From the NCBI RefSeq assembly GCF_040274945.1, contig NZ_JBEMAR010000013.1, positions 1 through 41,679 on the forward strand: a stretch of 41,679 bases of DNA, in the 5' to 3' direction. The notes beneath the pieces are model-generated. The model had not been told where the DNA came from. It made no database searches and worked only from the letters and a program-made list of their open reading frames with translations. Shown one piece after another: positions 1-8,112 of this stretch. A program made the position numbers and the translations under genes. Source of the stretch: Carnobacterium_B sp040274945. Lineage in GTDB: Bacteria > Bacillota > Bacilli > Lactobacillales > Carnobacteriaceae. Every line of letters begins with the position of its first letter. Position 1 is the first letter of the stretch.

Positions 1-329
1 CAAGCAACACGTCATACACTGTAAAATCAGGTGACACATTGACTGGAATCAGTTCAAAATACGGTGTAACTGTTGCGAATTTGAAATCATGGAACAATCT
101 CTCAACGGATGCAATCAGTATTGGTCAAACTTTGGTAGTAAAAAATGGTACGGCTTCTAGTACTGCCGCAATAACTAAACCAACTACATCAAAAACGCAT
201 AAAGTTGTAAGTGGAGACACTCTATGGGATATTGCTCAAAAATATGGCATGTCTATTTTAGATTTAAAAACAGCGAACTATTTAAAATCAGATGTTATAT
301 TTGTTGATCAATCTTTGATTATCAAATAA
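1..329 (+). CDS. LysM-domain protein, C-terminal part
   Basis: The reading frame is open from the first complete codon (base 3) to TAA at 327-329, so the gene starts left of the window. Two LysM repeats can be read: the first begins SYTVKSGDTLTGISSKYGV and the second HKVVSGDTLWDIAQKYGM, separated by a Ser/Thr/Ala-rich linker of about 20 residues. LysM binds the GlcNAc glycan of peptidoglycan, so the protein is probably a wall-anchored or secreted protein, often a hydrolase with its catalytic domain upstream. The catalytic part is not visible, so the enzyme type cannot be stated. A terminator follows immediately. Confidence 0.85.
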   Translation, partial: SNTSYTVKSGDTLTGISSKYGVTVANLKSWNNLSTDAISIGQTLVVKNGTASSTAAITKPTTSKTHKVVSGDTLWDIAQKYGMSILDLKTANYLKSDVIFVDQSLIIK

Positions 330-334
330 TGATA

Positions 335-373
335 ACGGAGACTCAACAAAAGTTGGGTCTCCGTTTCTGTTTT
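335..373 (+). terminator. Intrinsic terminator after LysM gene
   Basis: A 13-bp arm (ACGGAGACTCAAC) pairs with GTTGGGTCTCCGT around an AAAA loop, with one G-U pair. A T-rich run follows (TTCTGTTTT). Confidence 0.85.
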
Positions 374-436
374 CCAATAAAATTTTATCTCATCAGCAAA
401 ATTGAGTTGTATGATAAATAAAAGGGAGTGAAAACA

Positions 437-766
437 ATGATTGTTGCTACGACAACAGGAATTGAAGGGTTTGAAATTTCGTCTTATGAAGGAATTGTAT
501 TTGGAGAAGTTATTTCTGGTATCAACTTAATTAAAGATATGGGTGCTGGGCTGCGCAATATGTTTGGCGGACGTGCTCAGGGATACGAGAATGAATTGTT
601 AGAAGCTCGTAGCAAAGCTTTAGAGGAAATGGAGTTCAGAGCTGAAGGGTTTGGGGCAGATGCTATTGTTGGAGTGAAAATGGATTATGAAACCTTAGGA
701 TCAGATAATGGAATGATTATGGTAACTTGTAGTGGAACAGCAGTAAAATTGAAAAGTTTTACTTAA
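437..766 (+). CDS. YbjQ/UPF0145 family protein
   Basis: A 109-residue protein beginning MIVATTTGIEGFEIS. It has the family pattern of a short N-terminal strand, then GIVFGEVISG, then a helix with 'ARSKALEEM', then 'GADAIVGVKMDYE'. The YbjQ (DUF74) family forms pentameric rings and has no assigned biochemical role. Start choice: a GTG at 428 is in frame but lies inside the AAAGGGA ribosome site, while ATG 437 sits 9 bases after it. The gene appears monocistronic, with a terminator behind it at 813. Confidence 0.88.
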   Translation: MIVATTTGIEGFEISSYEGIVFGEVISGINLIKDMGAGLRNMFGGRAQGYENELLEARSKALEEMEFRAEGFGADAIVGVKMDYETLGSDNGMIMVTCSGTAVKLKSFT

Positions 767-812
767 ATAAAGAAAATCTAACAGAAGTTGAATTGGACAG
801 ATTGCTTTTCTT

Positions 813-834
813 ATTGCTCCGAGAGCAATTTTTT
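813..834 (+). terminator. Intrinsic terminator after YbjQ-family gene
   Basis: A perfect 7-bp stem ATTGCTC/GAGCAAT with a 3-base loop, followed by a run of T. It separates the YbjQ-family gene from the leuS leader. Confidence 0.75.
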
Positions 835-854
835 GTTAAAATGAAATCAATAGA

Positions 855-1135
855 AAAAAACAGTGAAAAGGAATAGTAAAAACGATTTTTTTTGAGAGAG
901 TGCATGGTTGGTGGGAATGCATAAAAATGACTTTCGAACTCGCCTTTAGAGTTGCTTTGTTGAAATTAGAGTAGACAAAGCCGTAGCACCTGCGTTAAGG
1001 GTATGAGGAGTCTGCAATCATTCTGTTAGCAAGAAAATGATTGTAGAAAACATAGGTGGTACCACGATAATTAATTGTTTAGTCGTCCTATGAGTACAGA
1101 TAGTAATCTGCATTCATAGGGCGACTTTTTGTTTT
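855..1135 (+). promoter_or_regulatory. T-box leader of leuS (tRNA-Leu riboswitch)
   Basis: The leader has the T-box order. A stem I base region with GGAATAGTAAAA lies near 870. A distal-loop region with GGTGGGAATGC follows at 910-920. A specifier region GAACTCGCC gives CUC (Leu) at 939-941. The T-box core AGGTGGTACCACG is at 1054-1066. The terminator stem spans 1081-1126 (AGTCGTCCTATGA with TCATAGGGCGACT) and runs into T5. The antiterminator is also visible: CATAGG at 1051-1056 is complementary to CCTATG at 1087-1092, which would break the terminator's left arm. Known logic: uncharged tRNA-Leu stabilises the antiterminator and turns on leuS. The outer boundary of stem I is approximate. Confidence 0.93.
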
Positions 1136-1161
1136 AAAAAAGAGATGAAAGAGGGATAAAT

Positions 1162-3579
1162 ATGAGTTTTAATCATAAAACGATTGAAAAAAAATGGCAA
1201 AAATTTTGGGCATCTAATAATACATTCCGTACAACAGAAGATGCTGATAAGAATAATTTCTATGCATTGGATATGTTCCCTTACCCATCAGGACAAGGAT
1301 TACATGTAGGGCATCCAGAAGGGTATACTGCTACCGATATTCTTTCTCGTATGAAACGAGCTCAAGGATTTAATGTATTGCACCCAATGGGATGGGATGC
1401 ATTTGGGCTTCCAGCTGAGCAATACGCATTGGATACTGGAAATGACCCAGCTGAATTTACAGCTCATAATATCGAAACGTTCCGTCGTCAAATCAATTCA
1501 TTGGGATTCAGCTATGATTGGGAGCGCGAGATAAATACAACAGATCCTGATTATTACAAATGGACACAATGGATCTTTACTAAATTGTATGAAAAAGGTT
1601 TAGCTTATGAAGCAGAGGTAGCTGTTAACTGGTGTCCGGCTTTAGGAACGGTACTAGCTAATGAAGAAGTGATTGATGGAAAAAGTGAACGGGGAGGACA
1701 CCCAGTTTACCGTAAACCAATGAAACAGTGGATGCTGAAAATTACAGTTTACGCTGACCGTTTATTGGATGATTTAGAGTTAGTGGATTGGCCTGAAAGC
1801 ATCAAAGATATGCAACGCAATTGGATTGGAAAATCGATTGGAGCAAATGTTGACTTTAAAGTTAAAGGAACAGATCATAAGTTTACTGTCTTTACGACAC
1901 GCCCTGATACACTATTTGGAGCAACTTACAGTGTAATGGCTCCAGAATTAGATTTAGTTAAACAAATTACTACGCCGGCACAAGAAGCAGAAGTTAACGC
2001 CTATATTGAAAAAGTTAGCTTAAAAAGCGATTTAGATCGTACAGACCTAAACAAAGACAAAACAGGCGTGTTTACAGGTGCCTATGCAGTTAATCCAGTA
2101 AACGGGAAAGAAATTCCGATTTGGATTGCAGATTATGTCTTGGCTTCATATGGAACAGGTGCGATTATGGCCGTTCCAGCACATGATGAACGTGATTACG
2201 AATTTGCTAAAGCGTTTGGACTGGAAATCATCCCAGTGCTTGAAGGCGGAGATGTAGCAAATGCTGCATTTACAGAAGATGGTCCGCACATCAACTCGGG
2301 CTTTTTGGATGGTCTTGGCAAAGAAGATGCAATCGATAAAATGAATAAATGGCTAGAAGAAAAAGGTGTTGGAAAAAAAGAAACGACTTATCGTTTGCGT
2401 GACTGGCTATTTGCTCGTCAACGTTATTGGGGTGAACCTATTCCTGTTATACATTGGGAAGATGGCACATCAACAACATTACCTGAATCTGAATTGCCAC
2501 TGATATTACCTAAAACAGATGAGATCAAGCCAAGTGGAACAGGAGAATCTCCATTAGCAAATATTACTGAATGGGTAAATGTAGTAGACCCTGAAACAGG
2601 AATGAAAGGTCGTCGCGATACAAATACAATGCCGCAATGGGCTGGAAGTTCATGGTACTTCTTGCGTTTTATCGATCCTAAAAATAAAGAAATGTTGGCT
2701 GATCCTGAGAAGTTGAAACAGTGGCTTCCAGTTGATATCTATATTGGTGGAGCTGAGCATGCGGTATTGCACTTATTGTACGCACGTTTCTGGCATAAAT
2801 TCCTTTATGATATCGGCGTAGTTCCAACAAAAGAACCATTCCAAAAGTTATACAATCAAGGAATGATATTAGGTGGAAACAATGAAAAAATGTCTAAATC
2901 AAAAGGAAATGTTGTAAACCCTGATGATGTTGTCGAAAAATTTGGGGCAGATACATTGCGTATGTATGAAATGTTTATGGGACCATTAGATGCTTCGATT
3001 GCTTGGAGTGAAAATGGACTTGAAGGAAGTCGTAAATTCCTGGATCGCGTATGGCGGTTGATCATGGATGAAAATGGTAAAGTCCGTGACCGCATCACGA
3101 CATTCAATGATGGATCTTTAGATGTGGTTTATCATCAGACTGTTAAAAAAGTAACGGAGGATTTTGAACATTTACGTTTCAATACGGCTATTTCTCAAAT
3201 GATGGTTTTTGTTAATGAAGCATATAAAGCAACTGCTTTACCAGTAGATTACATCAAAGCTTTTGTTCAAATGCTGGCACCAATTGCTCCGCATATGGGA
3301 GAAGAACTATGGGCTAATTTGACTCATAGTGGTAAAAGTATTTCTTATGTTGCTTGGCCAACGTTTGATGAAAAATTCTTAGTTGAAGATGAAATCGAAG
3401 TTGTTTTCCAAGTAAATGGAAAGTTAAAAGCAAAAGCTCAAGCTTCAAAAGAAATTTCTAAAGAAGATTTAGAAACATTAGCTATGAATAATGAAAAGAT
3501 CAAAGAAGCAATCGAAGGAAAAACAATCCGTAAAGTTATTGTTGTTCCTGGAAGATTGGTAAATATTGTAGCAAACTAA
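1162..3579 (+). CDS. leuS: Leucyl-tRNA synthetase
   Basis: An 805-residue class I aminoacyl-tRNA synthetase that charges tRNA-Leu with leucine. The HIGH-type signature is HVGH at residues 48-51 in a PYPSGQGLHVGHPEGYT context typical of LeuRS. The KMSKS signature is at residues 576-580. Between them is the CP1 editing insert (about 220-400), with TTRPDTLFGATY and the GTGAIMAVPAHDERD motif. Length is normal for bacterial LeuRS. The ATG follows an AGAGGG ribosome site. Expression is controlled by the T-box leader directly upstream, whose CUC specifier agrees with the product. The gene ends with its own terminator, so it is probably transcribed alone. Confidence 0.99.
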   Translation: MSFNHKTIEKKWQKFWASNNTFRTTEDADKNNFYALDMFPYPSGQGLHVGHPEGYTATDILSRMKRAQGFNVLHPMGWDAFGLPAEQYALDTGNDPAEFTAHNIETFRRQINSLGFSYDWEREINTTDPDYYKWTQWIFTKLYEKGLAYEAEVAVNWCPALGTVLANEEVIDGKSERGGHPVYRKPMKQWMLKITVYADRLLDDLELVDWPESIKDMQRNWIGKSIGANVDFKVKGTDHKFTVFTTRPDTLFGATYSVMAPELDLVKQITTPAQEAEVNAYIEKVSLKSDLDRTDLNKDKTGVFTGAYAVNPVNGKEIPIWIADYVLASYGTGAIMAVPAHDERDYEFAKAFGLEIIPVLEGGDVANAAFTEDGPHINSGFLDGLGKEDAIDKMNKWLEEKGVGKKETTYRLRDWLFARQRYWGEPIPVIHWEDGTSTTLPESELPLILPKTDEIKPSGTGESPLANITEWVNVVDPETGMKGRRDTNTMPQWAGSSWYFLRFIDPKNKEMLADPEKLKQWLPVDIYIGGAEHAVLHLLYARFWHKFLYDIGVVPTKEPFQKLYNQGMILGGNNEKMSKSKGNVVNPDDVVEKFGADTLRMYEMFMGPLDASIAWSENGLEGSRKFLDRVWRLIMDENGKVRDRITTFNDGSLDVVYHQTVKKVTEDFEHLRFNTAISQMMVFVNEAYKATALPVDYIKAFVQMLAPIAPHMGEELWANLTHSGKSISYVAWPTFDEKFLVEDEIEVVFQVNGKLKAKAQASKEISKEDLETLAMNNEKIKEAIEGKTIRKVIVVPGRLVNIVAN

Positions 3580-3622
3580 CTATTTCTTATGGATGACACT
3601 CAAGTGTTATTACACGTGTAAG

Positions 3623-3656
3623 AAAGGAGATGAGACTTTGGTCTTGTCTCCTTTTT
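3623..3656 (+). terminator. Intrinsic terminator after leuS
   Basis: AAAGGAGATGAGAC pairs with GTCTTGTCTCCTTT (two G-U wobbles) around a 4-base loop, followed by T5. Confidence 0.85.
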
Positions 3657-3790
3657 ACTTATTTAATCTGAAAAGACTTTAATTTTTCTTTAAAGTTCTG
3701 TTTTAGAGGATCATTAAGCATTGCAACCCACTTACTTAAGAAGTAAAATAAAGCTTGATATACAAAAGGATGAGAGTAGGTTTTTGAGTC

Positions 3791-5467
3791 ATGTCAAAAG
3801 ACACAGTCAGTGATAATAAAATTGAACAACCAATAAAAGAAATAAGTTCAAAAGATAAAATGATTAATGGATCAGCTTGGATGACAGGTGGAAGTATTTT
3901 ATCCAGATTATTAGGAGCTCTCTACATTATTCCTTGGATGGCTTGGATGGGGAATCAAGATATAGCAGAATCTGCGAATGCTCTTTATACGATTGGGTAT
4001 ACGCCTTATGCATTATTTTTAAACATTGCAACAGCTGGTGTTCCATCGGCAATTGCTAAACAAGTTTCTTATTACAATAGCTTGAATGAATATGAAATAA
4101 GTCGGAATATTTACAAAAAAGGATTACAAATCATGGCTGTTACAGGTGTTGTGTCGGCATTGATCATGTATGTTGCGGCACCATTTATAGCAGCAAGCAG
4201 TCCCAATATATCTGTTGATAATGCAACGCAAGTTATCCGCTCGCTAAGCTGGGCCTTGTTGATTATTCCTTGTATGAGTGTGACACGTGGGTACATCCAA
4301 GGGCATCATGTCATGAAGTATTCAGCTATTTCACAATTTATTGAACAATTAGCGCGTGTTATTTTTATGCTTGTAGCTGTTTACTTGATCCGCCAAGTAT
4401 GGAATGGTTCAGTAGTAAATGCAGTGTCAGCTTCCACATTTGCAGCCGTTATCGGAGCTGTATTTAGTATTGGGTACTTGTTTTACATTATCTGGCGTAA
4501 AAAACCTGAGTTGGATGAAAGAGCAGCCCAGAGCTTGAATAAAGTTTCTATCTCCACAACCGAAATTTTTAAATCGATTATTCGTACAGCTGTTCCGTTT
4601 ATTATTATCGGTTCAGGCATTACTCTTTTTCAAATGATCGATCAATTTACTTTCCAACAAATTATGACGTCTATTTCTGAATTATCGCCAAAACAAATTG
4701 TAAATAATTACGGAGTGGCTTCAGGTAATGTCAATAAATTGATCATGATCGTCATTTCCTTTGGAGGATCTATGGCCATTACCACTGTGCCTCTGATTTC
4801 TGAGTTGATCGCTAAAAATGATTTGAAAAAAATCGCCCGTCAAATTAGTGATAGTTTACAGTTGTTTTTCTTTATCATGTTGCCTGCTTCCATTGGAATG
4901 ATGATAGTAGCCGAACCTTTATACACGGTTTTCTATGGGCATAGTGATTTTGGCACTACAGTATTACAAGTTGCTTCTTTTATGAGTTTATTTTTAGGTT
5001 TATTTGTTCTTATGGGGTCAACCATGCAGGCTGCAAATCAAACTAGACCCGCACTTTGGGCTCTTGTAATAGGATTAGTTGTAAAATTAGGCATGCAATA
5101 TCCAATGCTGGCAATAGCTGGTACGAATGGAATGTTCCTTTCTAATATATTTGGCTTTGGCGTTACAGTCTTATTGATGCTAAGAAAAATGTACAAGGTT
5201 ACTCGTTTTGACATCGGATTGATTTTAAGACGTGTTTTATTGATGCTGATCATTACTTTAGCGATGGCAGTTGTCACTTTTGCAGTTAAAGAAGTTCTTT
5301 ACTTAGTGATTGATCCAAAAAATCGGACTAGTGCACTTTTTGTGATAGCCATATCAGCTGGATTTGGTGGACTTGTTTACATGTATGCCTCTTTAAAGAC
5401 TCGTTTAGCGGATCGTTTATTAGGAGCTCGTGTTGCGAATATGAGAACCAAGCTACACATTAAATAA
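3791..5467 (+). CDS. ytgP: MurJ/YtgP-type lipid II flippase (MATE/MOP fold)
   Basis: A 558-residue polytopic membrane protein with about 14 hydrophobic segments and a short charged N-terminus. It matches the oligosaccharide/polysaccharide flippase family: the N-terminal GSAWMTGGSILSRLLGALYIIPW and TAGVPSAIAKQVSYYN segments are typical of the YtgP/SpoVB group. YtgP-type proteins act as MurJ, moving undecaprenyl-linked peptidoglycan precursor outward. Context supports this: the next gene is an RsuA-type pseudouridine synthase, as in the Bacillus subtilis ytzG-ytgP neighbourhood. SpoVB-like or teichoic/exopolysaccharide flippases are the alternatives. The ribosome site before the ATG is weak (GGATGAGAGTAGG, long spacing). 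Confidence 0.85.
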   Translation: MSKDTVSDNKIEQPIKEISSKDKMINGSAWMTGGSILSRLLGALYIIPWMAWMGNQDIAESANALYTIGYTPYALFLNIATAGVPSAIAKQVSYYNSLNEYEISRNIYKKGLQIMAVTGVVSALIMYVAAPFIAASSPNISVDNATQVIRSLSWALLIIPCMSVTRGYIQGHHVMKYSAISQFIEQLARVIFMLVAVYLIRQVWNGSVVNAVSASTFAAVIGAVFSIGYLFYIIWRKKPELDERAAQSLNKVSISTTEIFKSIIRTAVPFIIIGSGITLFQMIDQFTFQQIMTSISELSPKQIVNNYGVASGNVNKLIMIVISFGGSMAITTVPLISELIAKNDLKKIARQISDSLQLFFFIMLPASIGMMIVAEPLYTVFYGHSDFGTTVLQVASFMSLFLGLFVLMGSTMQAANQTRPALWALVIGLVVKLGMQYPMLAIAGTNGMFLSNIFGFGVTVLLMLRKMYKVTRFDIGLILRRVLLMLIITLAMAVVTFAVKEVLYLVIDPKNRTSALFVIAISAGFGGLVYMYASLKTRLADRLLGARVANMRTKLHIK

Positions 5468-5510
5468 AAGGAACTAGTTGGAACCCAAAAGGCTTCAACT
5501 GGTTCTTTAT
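5468..5510 (+). terminator. Intrinsic terminator after flippase gene
   Basis: GAACTAGTTG pairs with CAACTGGTTC around a loop of about 15 bases, then TTTATTT. The short T run makes it weaker than its neighbours, so some readthrough into the pseudouridine synthase gene is possible. Confidence 0.6.
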
Positions 5511-5539
5511 TTGAATCATATGAAATTGGAGGAGCGTAA

Positions 5540-6259
5540 ATGCGATTAGATAAATTACTAGCCAATATGGGCTTTGGCACAAGAAAAACAGTGAAAAATG
5601 TATTGAAATCAAAAGAAGTAACTGTAAATGGAACGATTGAGAAAGATGGTAAAACGCAAGTGGACCCAGATAAAGATGTTATTTTCGTTTCAGGAGAAGC
5701 TGTTTATTACCAAGAATTTGTATACTTCATGATGCATAAACCACAAGGAGTTGTCAGTGCAACAACAGATAATTTACATGAAACAGTGATTGATTTGCTA
5801 CAGCCACAAGATCAAGTATTTGATCCATTTCCTGTAGGAAGATTAGATAAAGATACAGAAGGATTATTGTTAGTAACTAATGATGGAACGTTAGCGCATA
5901 ACTTGCTTTCGCCAAAAAAACATGTGGATAAGTGTTATGAAGCGATTATAGAAGGTCTAGTGAATGAACAAGACATTCAGGCTTTTAAGGATGGTATAAC
6001 GCTGAATGACGGGTTTATCTGTCAATCAGCTAAGTTAGAGATCCTATCTACAGATCTTGAAAAAGAACAATCTCTTATTCAAGTCACGATACATGAAGGG
6101 AAATTTCATCAAGTAAAGCGTATGTTTGAAGCAGTAGACAAGTCGGTTAATTATTTGAAACGGTTGTCTATGGGCAAGCTACAGCTAGATGAAACGATAG
6201 ATTTAGGCAAATACAGACCCCTGACAAAAGAAGAATTAGAGTCGTTAATTGATGCATAA
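5540..6259 (+). CDS. rsuA: 16S rRNA pseudouridine synthase, RsuA family
   Basis: A 239-residue protein that isomerises a uridine in small-subunit rRNA (U516 in E. coli numbering). An N-terminal S4 RNA-binding domain (MRLDKLLANMGFGTRKTVKN, residues 1-60) precedes the catalytic domain. The family signature GRLDKDTEGLLLVTNDG starts at residue 100, which places the catalytic Asp at residue 103. Two further family motifs are HKPQGVVSAT and GKFHQVKRMFEAV. The ATG follows a clear GGAGGA ribosome site. A terminator shared with the convergent stress gene follows. RluB/RluF-type specificity cannot be excluded, but length and motifs fit RsuA. Confidence 0.93.
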   Translation: MRLDKLLANMGFGTRKTVKNVLKSKEVTVNGTIEKDGKTQVDPDKDVIFVSGEAVYYQEFVYFMMHKPQGVVSATTDNLHETVIDLLQPQDQVFDPFPVGRLDKDTEGLLLVTNDGTLAHNLLSPKKHVDKCYEAIIEGLVNEQDIQAFKDGITLNDGFICQSAKLEILSTDLEKEQSLIQVTIHEGKFHQVKRMFEAVDKSVNYLKRLSMGKLQLDETIDLGKYRPLTKEELESLIDA

Positions 6260-6261
6260 GC

Positions 6262-6304
6262 AAAAAGAGGAAACTGAGATTTTATCTCAGCTTCCTCTTT
6301 TTTT
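6262..6304. terminator. Bidirectional terminator between rsuA and stress gene
   Basis: An A-rich flank, then AGAGGAA-ACTGAGAT pairing with ATCTCAG-CTTCCTCT, then T7. The symmetric A/T flanks allow use from both strands for the convergent genes. Confidence 0.9.
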
Positions 6305-6310
6305 AATTCG

Positions 6311-6919
6311 TTAATAAAAATCAGATCTATCGGGTGATTCTGTAGGCGGAAAATCATCTTCAATTTCTAAGTCGCCATCAGTATTGATGCCGGGATCTAA
6401 ATCAGTTTCATCATAATCAAATTCTAAATGTTGATTTTTAATGGACCGCGGTTGACGTTCACCTCGGGCTAAATCGGAAGGCTCATCTTCAAGGTAGATA
6501 TCCGTTGGGTAAATACCTGCTGTATCTTCTTCCATTGTATCTGTATCAATAGGATAAGGCGTGGTGCTATTGTCAGCAAGAGAAGTGTCATCGTCTAGAA
6601 GAACAACTATTTCGCCTTGTTCAATAGCATCTTTATAATCCGCAAAACTATCTTCACGATGTTTTAAGGAATAAAGTTTTGTATCATCATCAGAACCTGA
6701 AGAGAAAACTGCTTTTATTTTATCTCCTAATGAGTTTTCAGTAGTTGATTTAGAAGGTTGAACCAATACATCTATATCGGTTTGATTGCGAATGGATTGA
6801 CCAATTTTATCATTGGTCACTAGCGTAATAGATTCCTTCAAGCTGCCTTCAGATAAGAGTTGTTCGACTTTTTGCAATGCTGCTTCAGATGAGTAACTTC
6901 CAATAACGCTTTTTACCAT
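6311..6919 (-). CDS. General stress protein with YflT (GSP17M-like) domain
   Basis: A 202-residue soluble, acidic protein. The N-terminal 100 or so residues (MVKSVIGSYSSEAALQKVEQLL ... ESITLVTND ... YKDAIEQGEIVVLLDDD) match the YflT/heat-induced stress domain found in Bacillus general stress protein 17M. The rest is low-complexity, Asp/Glu-rich and shows no recognisable domain. Start: the GTG at 6928 overlaps the AGAGGAG ribosome site, whereas ATG at 6919 is 8 bases after it. A second protein with the same N-terminal domain is encoded at 25492-26391. The biochemical function is unknown. Confidence 0.82.
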   Translation of the reverse strand: MVKSVIGSYSSEAALQKVEQLLSEGSLKESITLVTNDKIGQSIRNQTDIDVLVQPSKSTTENSLGDKIKAVFSSGSDDDTKLYSLKHREDSFADYKDAIEQGEIVVLLDDDTSLADNSTTPYPIDTDTMEEDTAGIYPTDIYLEDEPSDLARGERQPRSIKNQHLEFDYDETDLDPGINTDGDLEIEDDFPPTESPDRSDFY

Positions 6920-7088
6920 ATACACCACTCCTCTTTCTCCTATAAATGATTTAATTGGTATTTAGTTATAGTGAGTATACTTGTAAAGAAAAGAGAATAC
7001 AATTAATAAGGTAAGGCTAACCAATCGGAATAAAAAGAATGAAGAAAATACCTATTCGGCAAGAAATTAACTAGATCGATCAACATCC

Positions 7089-7925
7089 TTAAAAAATAAA
7101 TTTCGTGGAAAATTCTTTCATTGCAAAAGGAATAGACTCGATAATTTGTGAAGGAAGCACAACATATTGTTTTGTAGCTAAATCATCTCCAAGTTTACTG
7201 TGTAGAAAAACAGCGGTAATAATTGCAAAACGATAATTATTAAATTGAGCACTACAACCTGCTATCATACCGGCTAATGTATCTCCCATGCCACCAGTTG
7301 CCATTGCAGGATTTCCAACACTATTTTTCCAAACTTCATCTAAAAAATAAATTTCAGTTCGAGATTGTTTCAAAACTACATTTGCTTTTAGTTCTTTTCT
7401 AGCTTGGATATTTAAAGTCTCATTTTGCTCAGCAGGTTTTAAGCGAGAAATTTTTTGCCATTCTCCTAAATGAGGTGTGTACGTTGTTTTAGCTACAGGT
7501 GTTTTTAAATTATTTTTAGCCATTAAAGTGATGGCGCTGCCGTCAATAATCAACCGTTGTTCTTTTGTGACAGTCTCTAAAACAGACTTCAAAAGAGCTA
7601 GTGACTCAGCAGAGAGACCCATTCCAGGTCCAATGACGATCACTGTAGCTGTCGATAATTGTTTAAGCAAACGATCTTTATTGTACATGTCAATTACCAT
7701 CGCTTCGGGAAGTCGAGCGTGTAAAGCAGCATGGTTCACTTTAGCTGTGGCCACTGTGACTAGTCCAGCACCGCTATAAACAGCAGCGCTAGCCGTGAGG
7801 ATGATCGCTCCACCCATATCTTCATTTCCGCCTATCACAAGTACACGCCCATAATCAGCCTTGTAGCTATCTTTACTTCTTTTTGGGATCATACCTTGAA
7901 TTGTTTCTCTATTTATTTCTTTCAC
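7089..7925 (-). CDS. nnrD: ADP/ATP-dependent NAD(P)H-hydrate dehydratase
   Basis: A 278-residue YjeF C-terminal-domain (ribokinase-like) enzyme that repairs hydrated NAD(P)H using ADP or ATP. The signature GNPAMATGGMGDTLAGMIAG near the C-terminus is the phosphate-binding loop of this family. GRVLVIGGNEDMGGAIILTA near the N-terminus and VIGPGMG in the middle also fit. There is no fused N-terminal epimerase domain, so this is a stand-alone dehydratase. The start is GTG after GGAGGG with a 6-base spacer. A 14-bp inverted repeat flanks the gene (7045-7058 and 7982-7995). No clear terminator is seen downstream. Confidence 0.93.
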   Translation of the reverse strand: MKEINRETIQGMIPKRSKDSYKADYGRVLVIGGNEDMGGAIILTASAAVYSGAGLVTVATAKVNHAALHARLPEAMVIDMYNKDRLLKQLSTATVIVIGPGMGLSAESLALLKSVLETVTKEQRLIIDGSAITLMAKNNLKTPVAKTTYTPHLGEWQKISRLKPAEQNETLNIQARKELKANVVLKQSRTEIYFLDEVWKNSVGNPAMATGGMGDTLAGMIAGCSAQFNNYRFAIITAVFLHSKLGDDLATKQYVVLPSQIIESIPFAMKEFSTKFIF

Positions 7926-8047
7926 TTAAGACCCTCCATTGACGACAAATAATTTGTAGTATGTTCCAATTGATTATAGAACGAATAGGTATTTTTTGCA
8001 CGAATCTTTCTTTGTAGTGATAGTGGAGTAAAAATTAGGACTAGTCG

Positions 8048-8076
8048 TTGGTCTTAGAAACGAAAAGTGATATGAT
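8048..8076 (+). promoter_or_regulatory. Predicted sigma-A promoter of pepV
   Basis: TTGGTC, a 17-base spacer and TATGAT, about 37 bases before the pepV ATG. Confidence 0.6.
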
Positions 8077-8112
8077 AGATGTGTTGATAAAATATTAAGG
8101 AGTGTTGTATAA

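Noticed and set aside
3877..4059. Small gene in another frame inside the flippase gene
   Set aside because: It has no ribosome site and lies within a well-supported membrane-protein gene.
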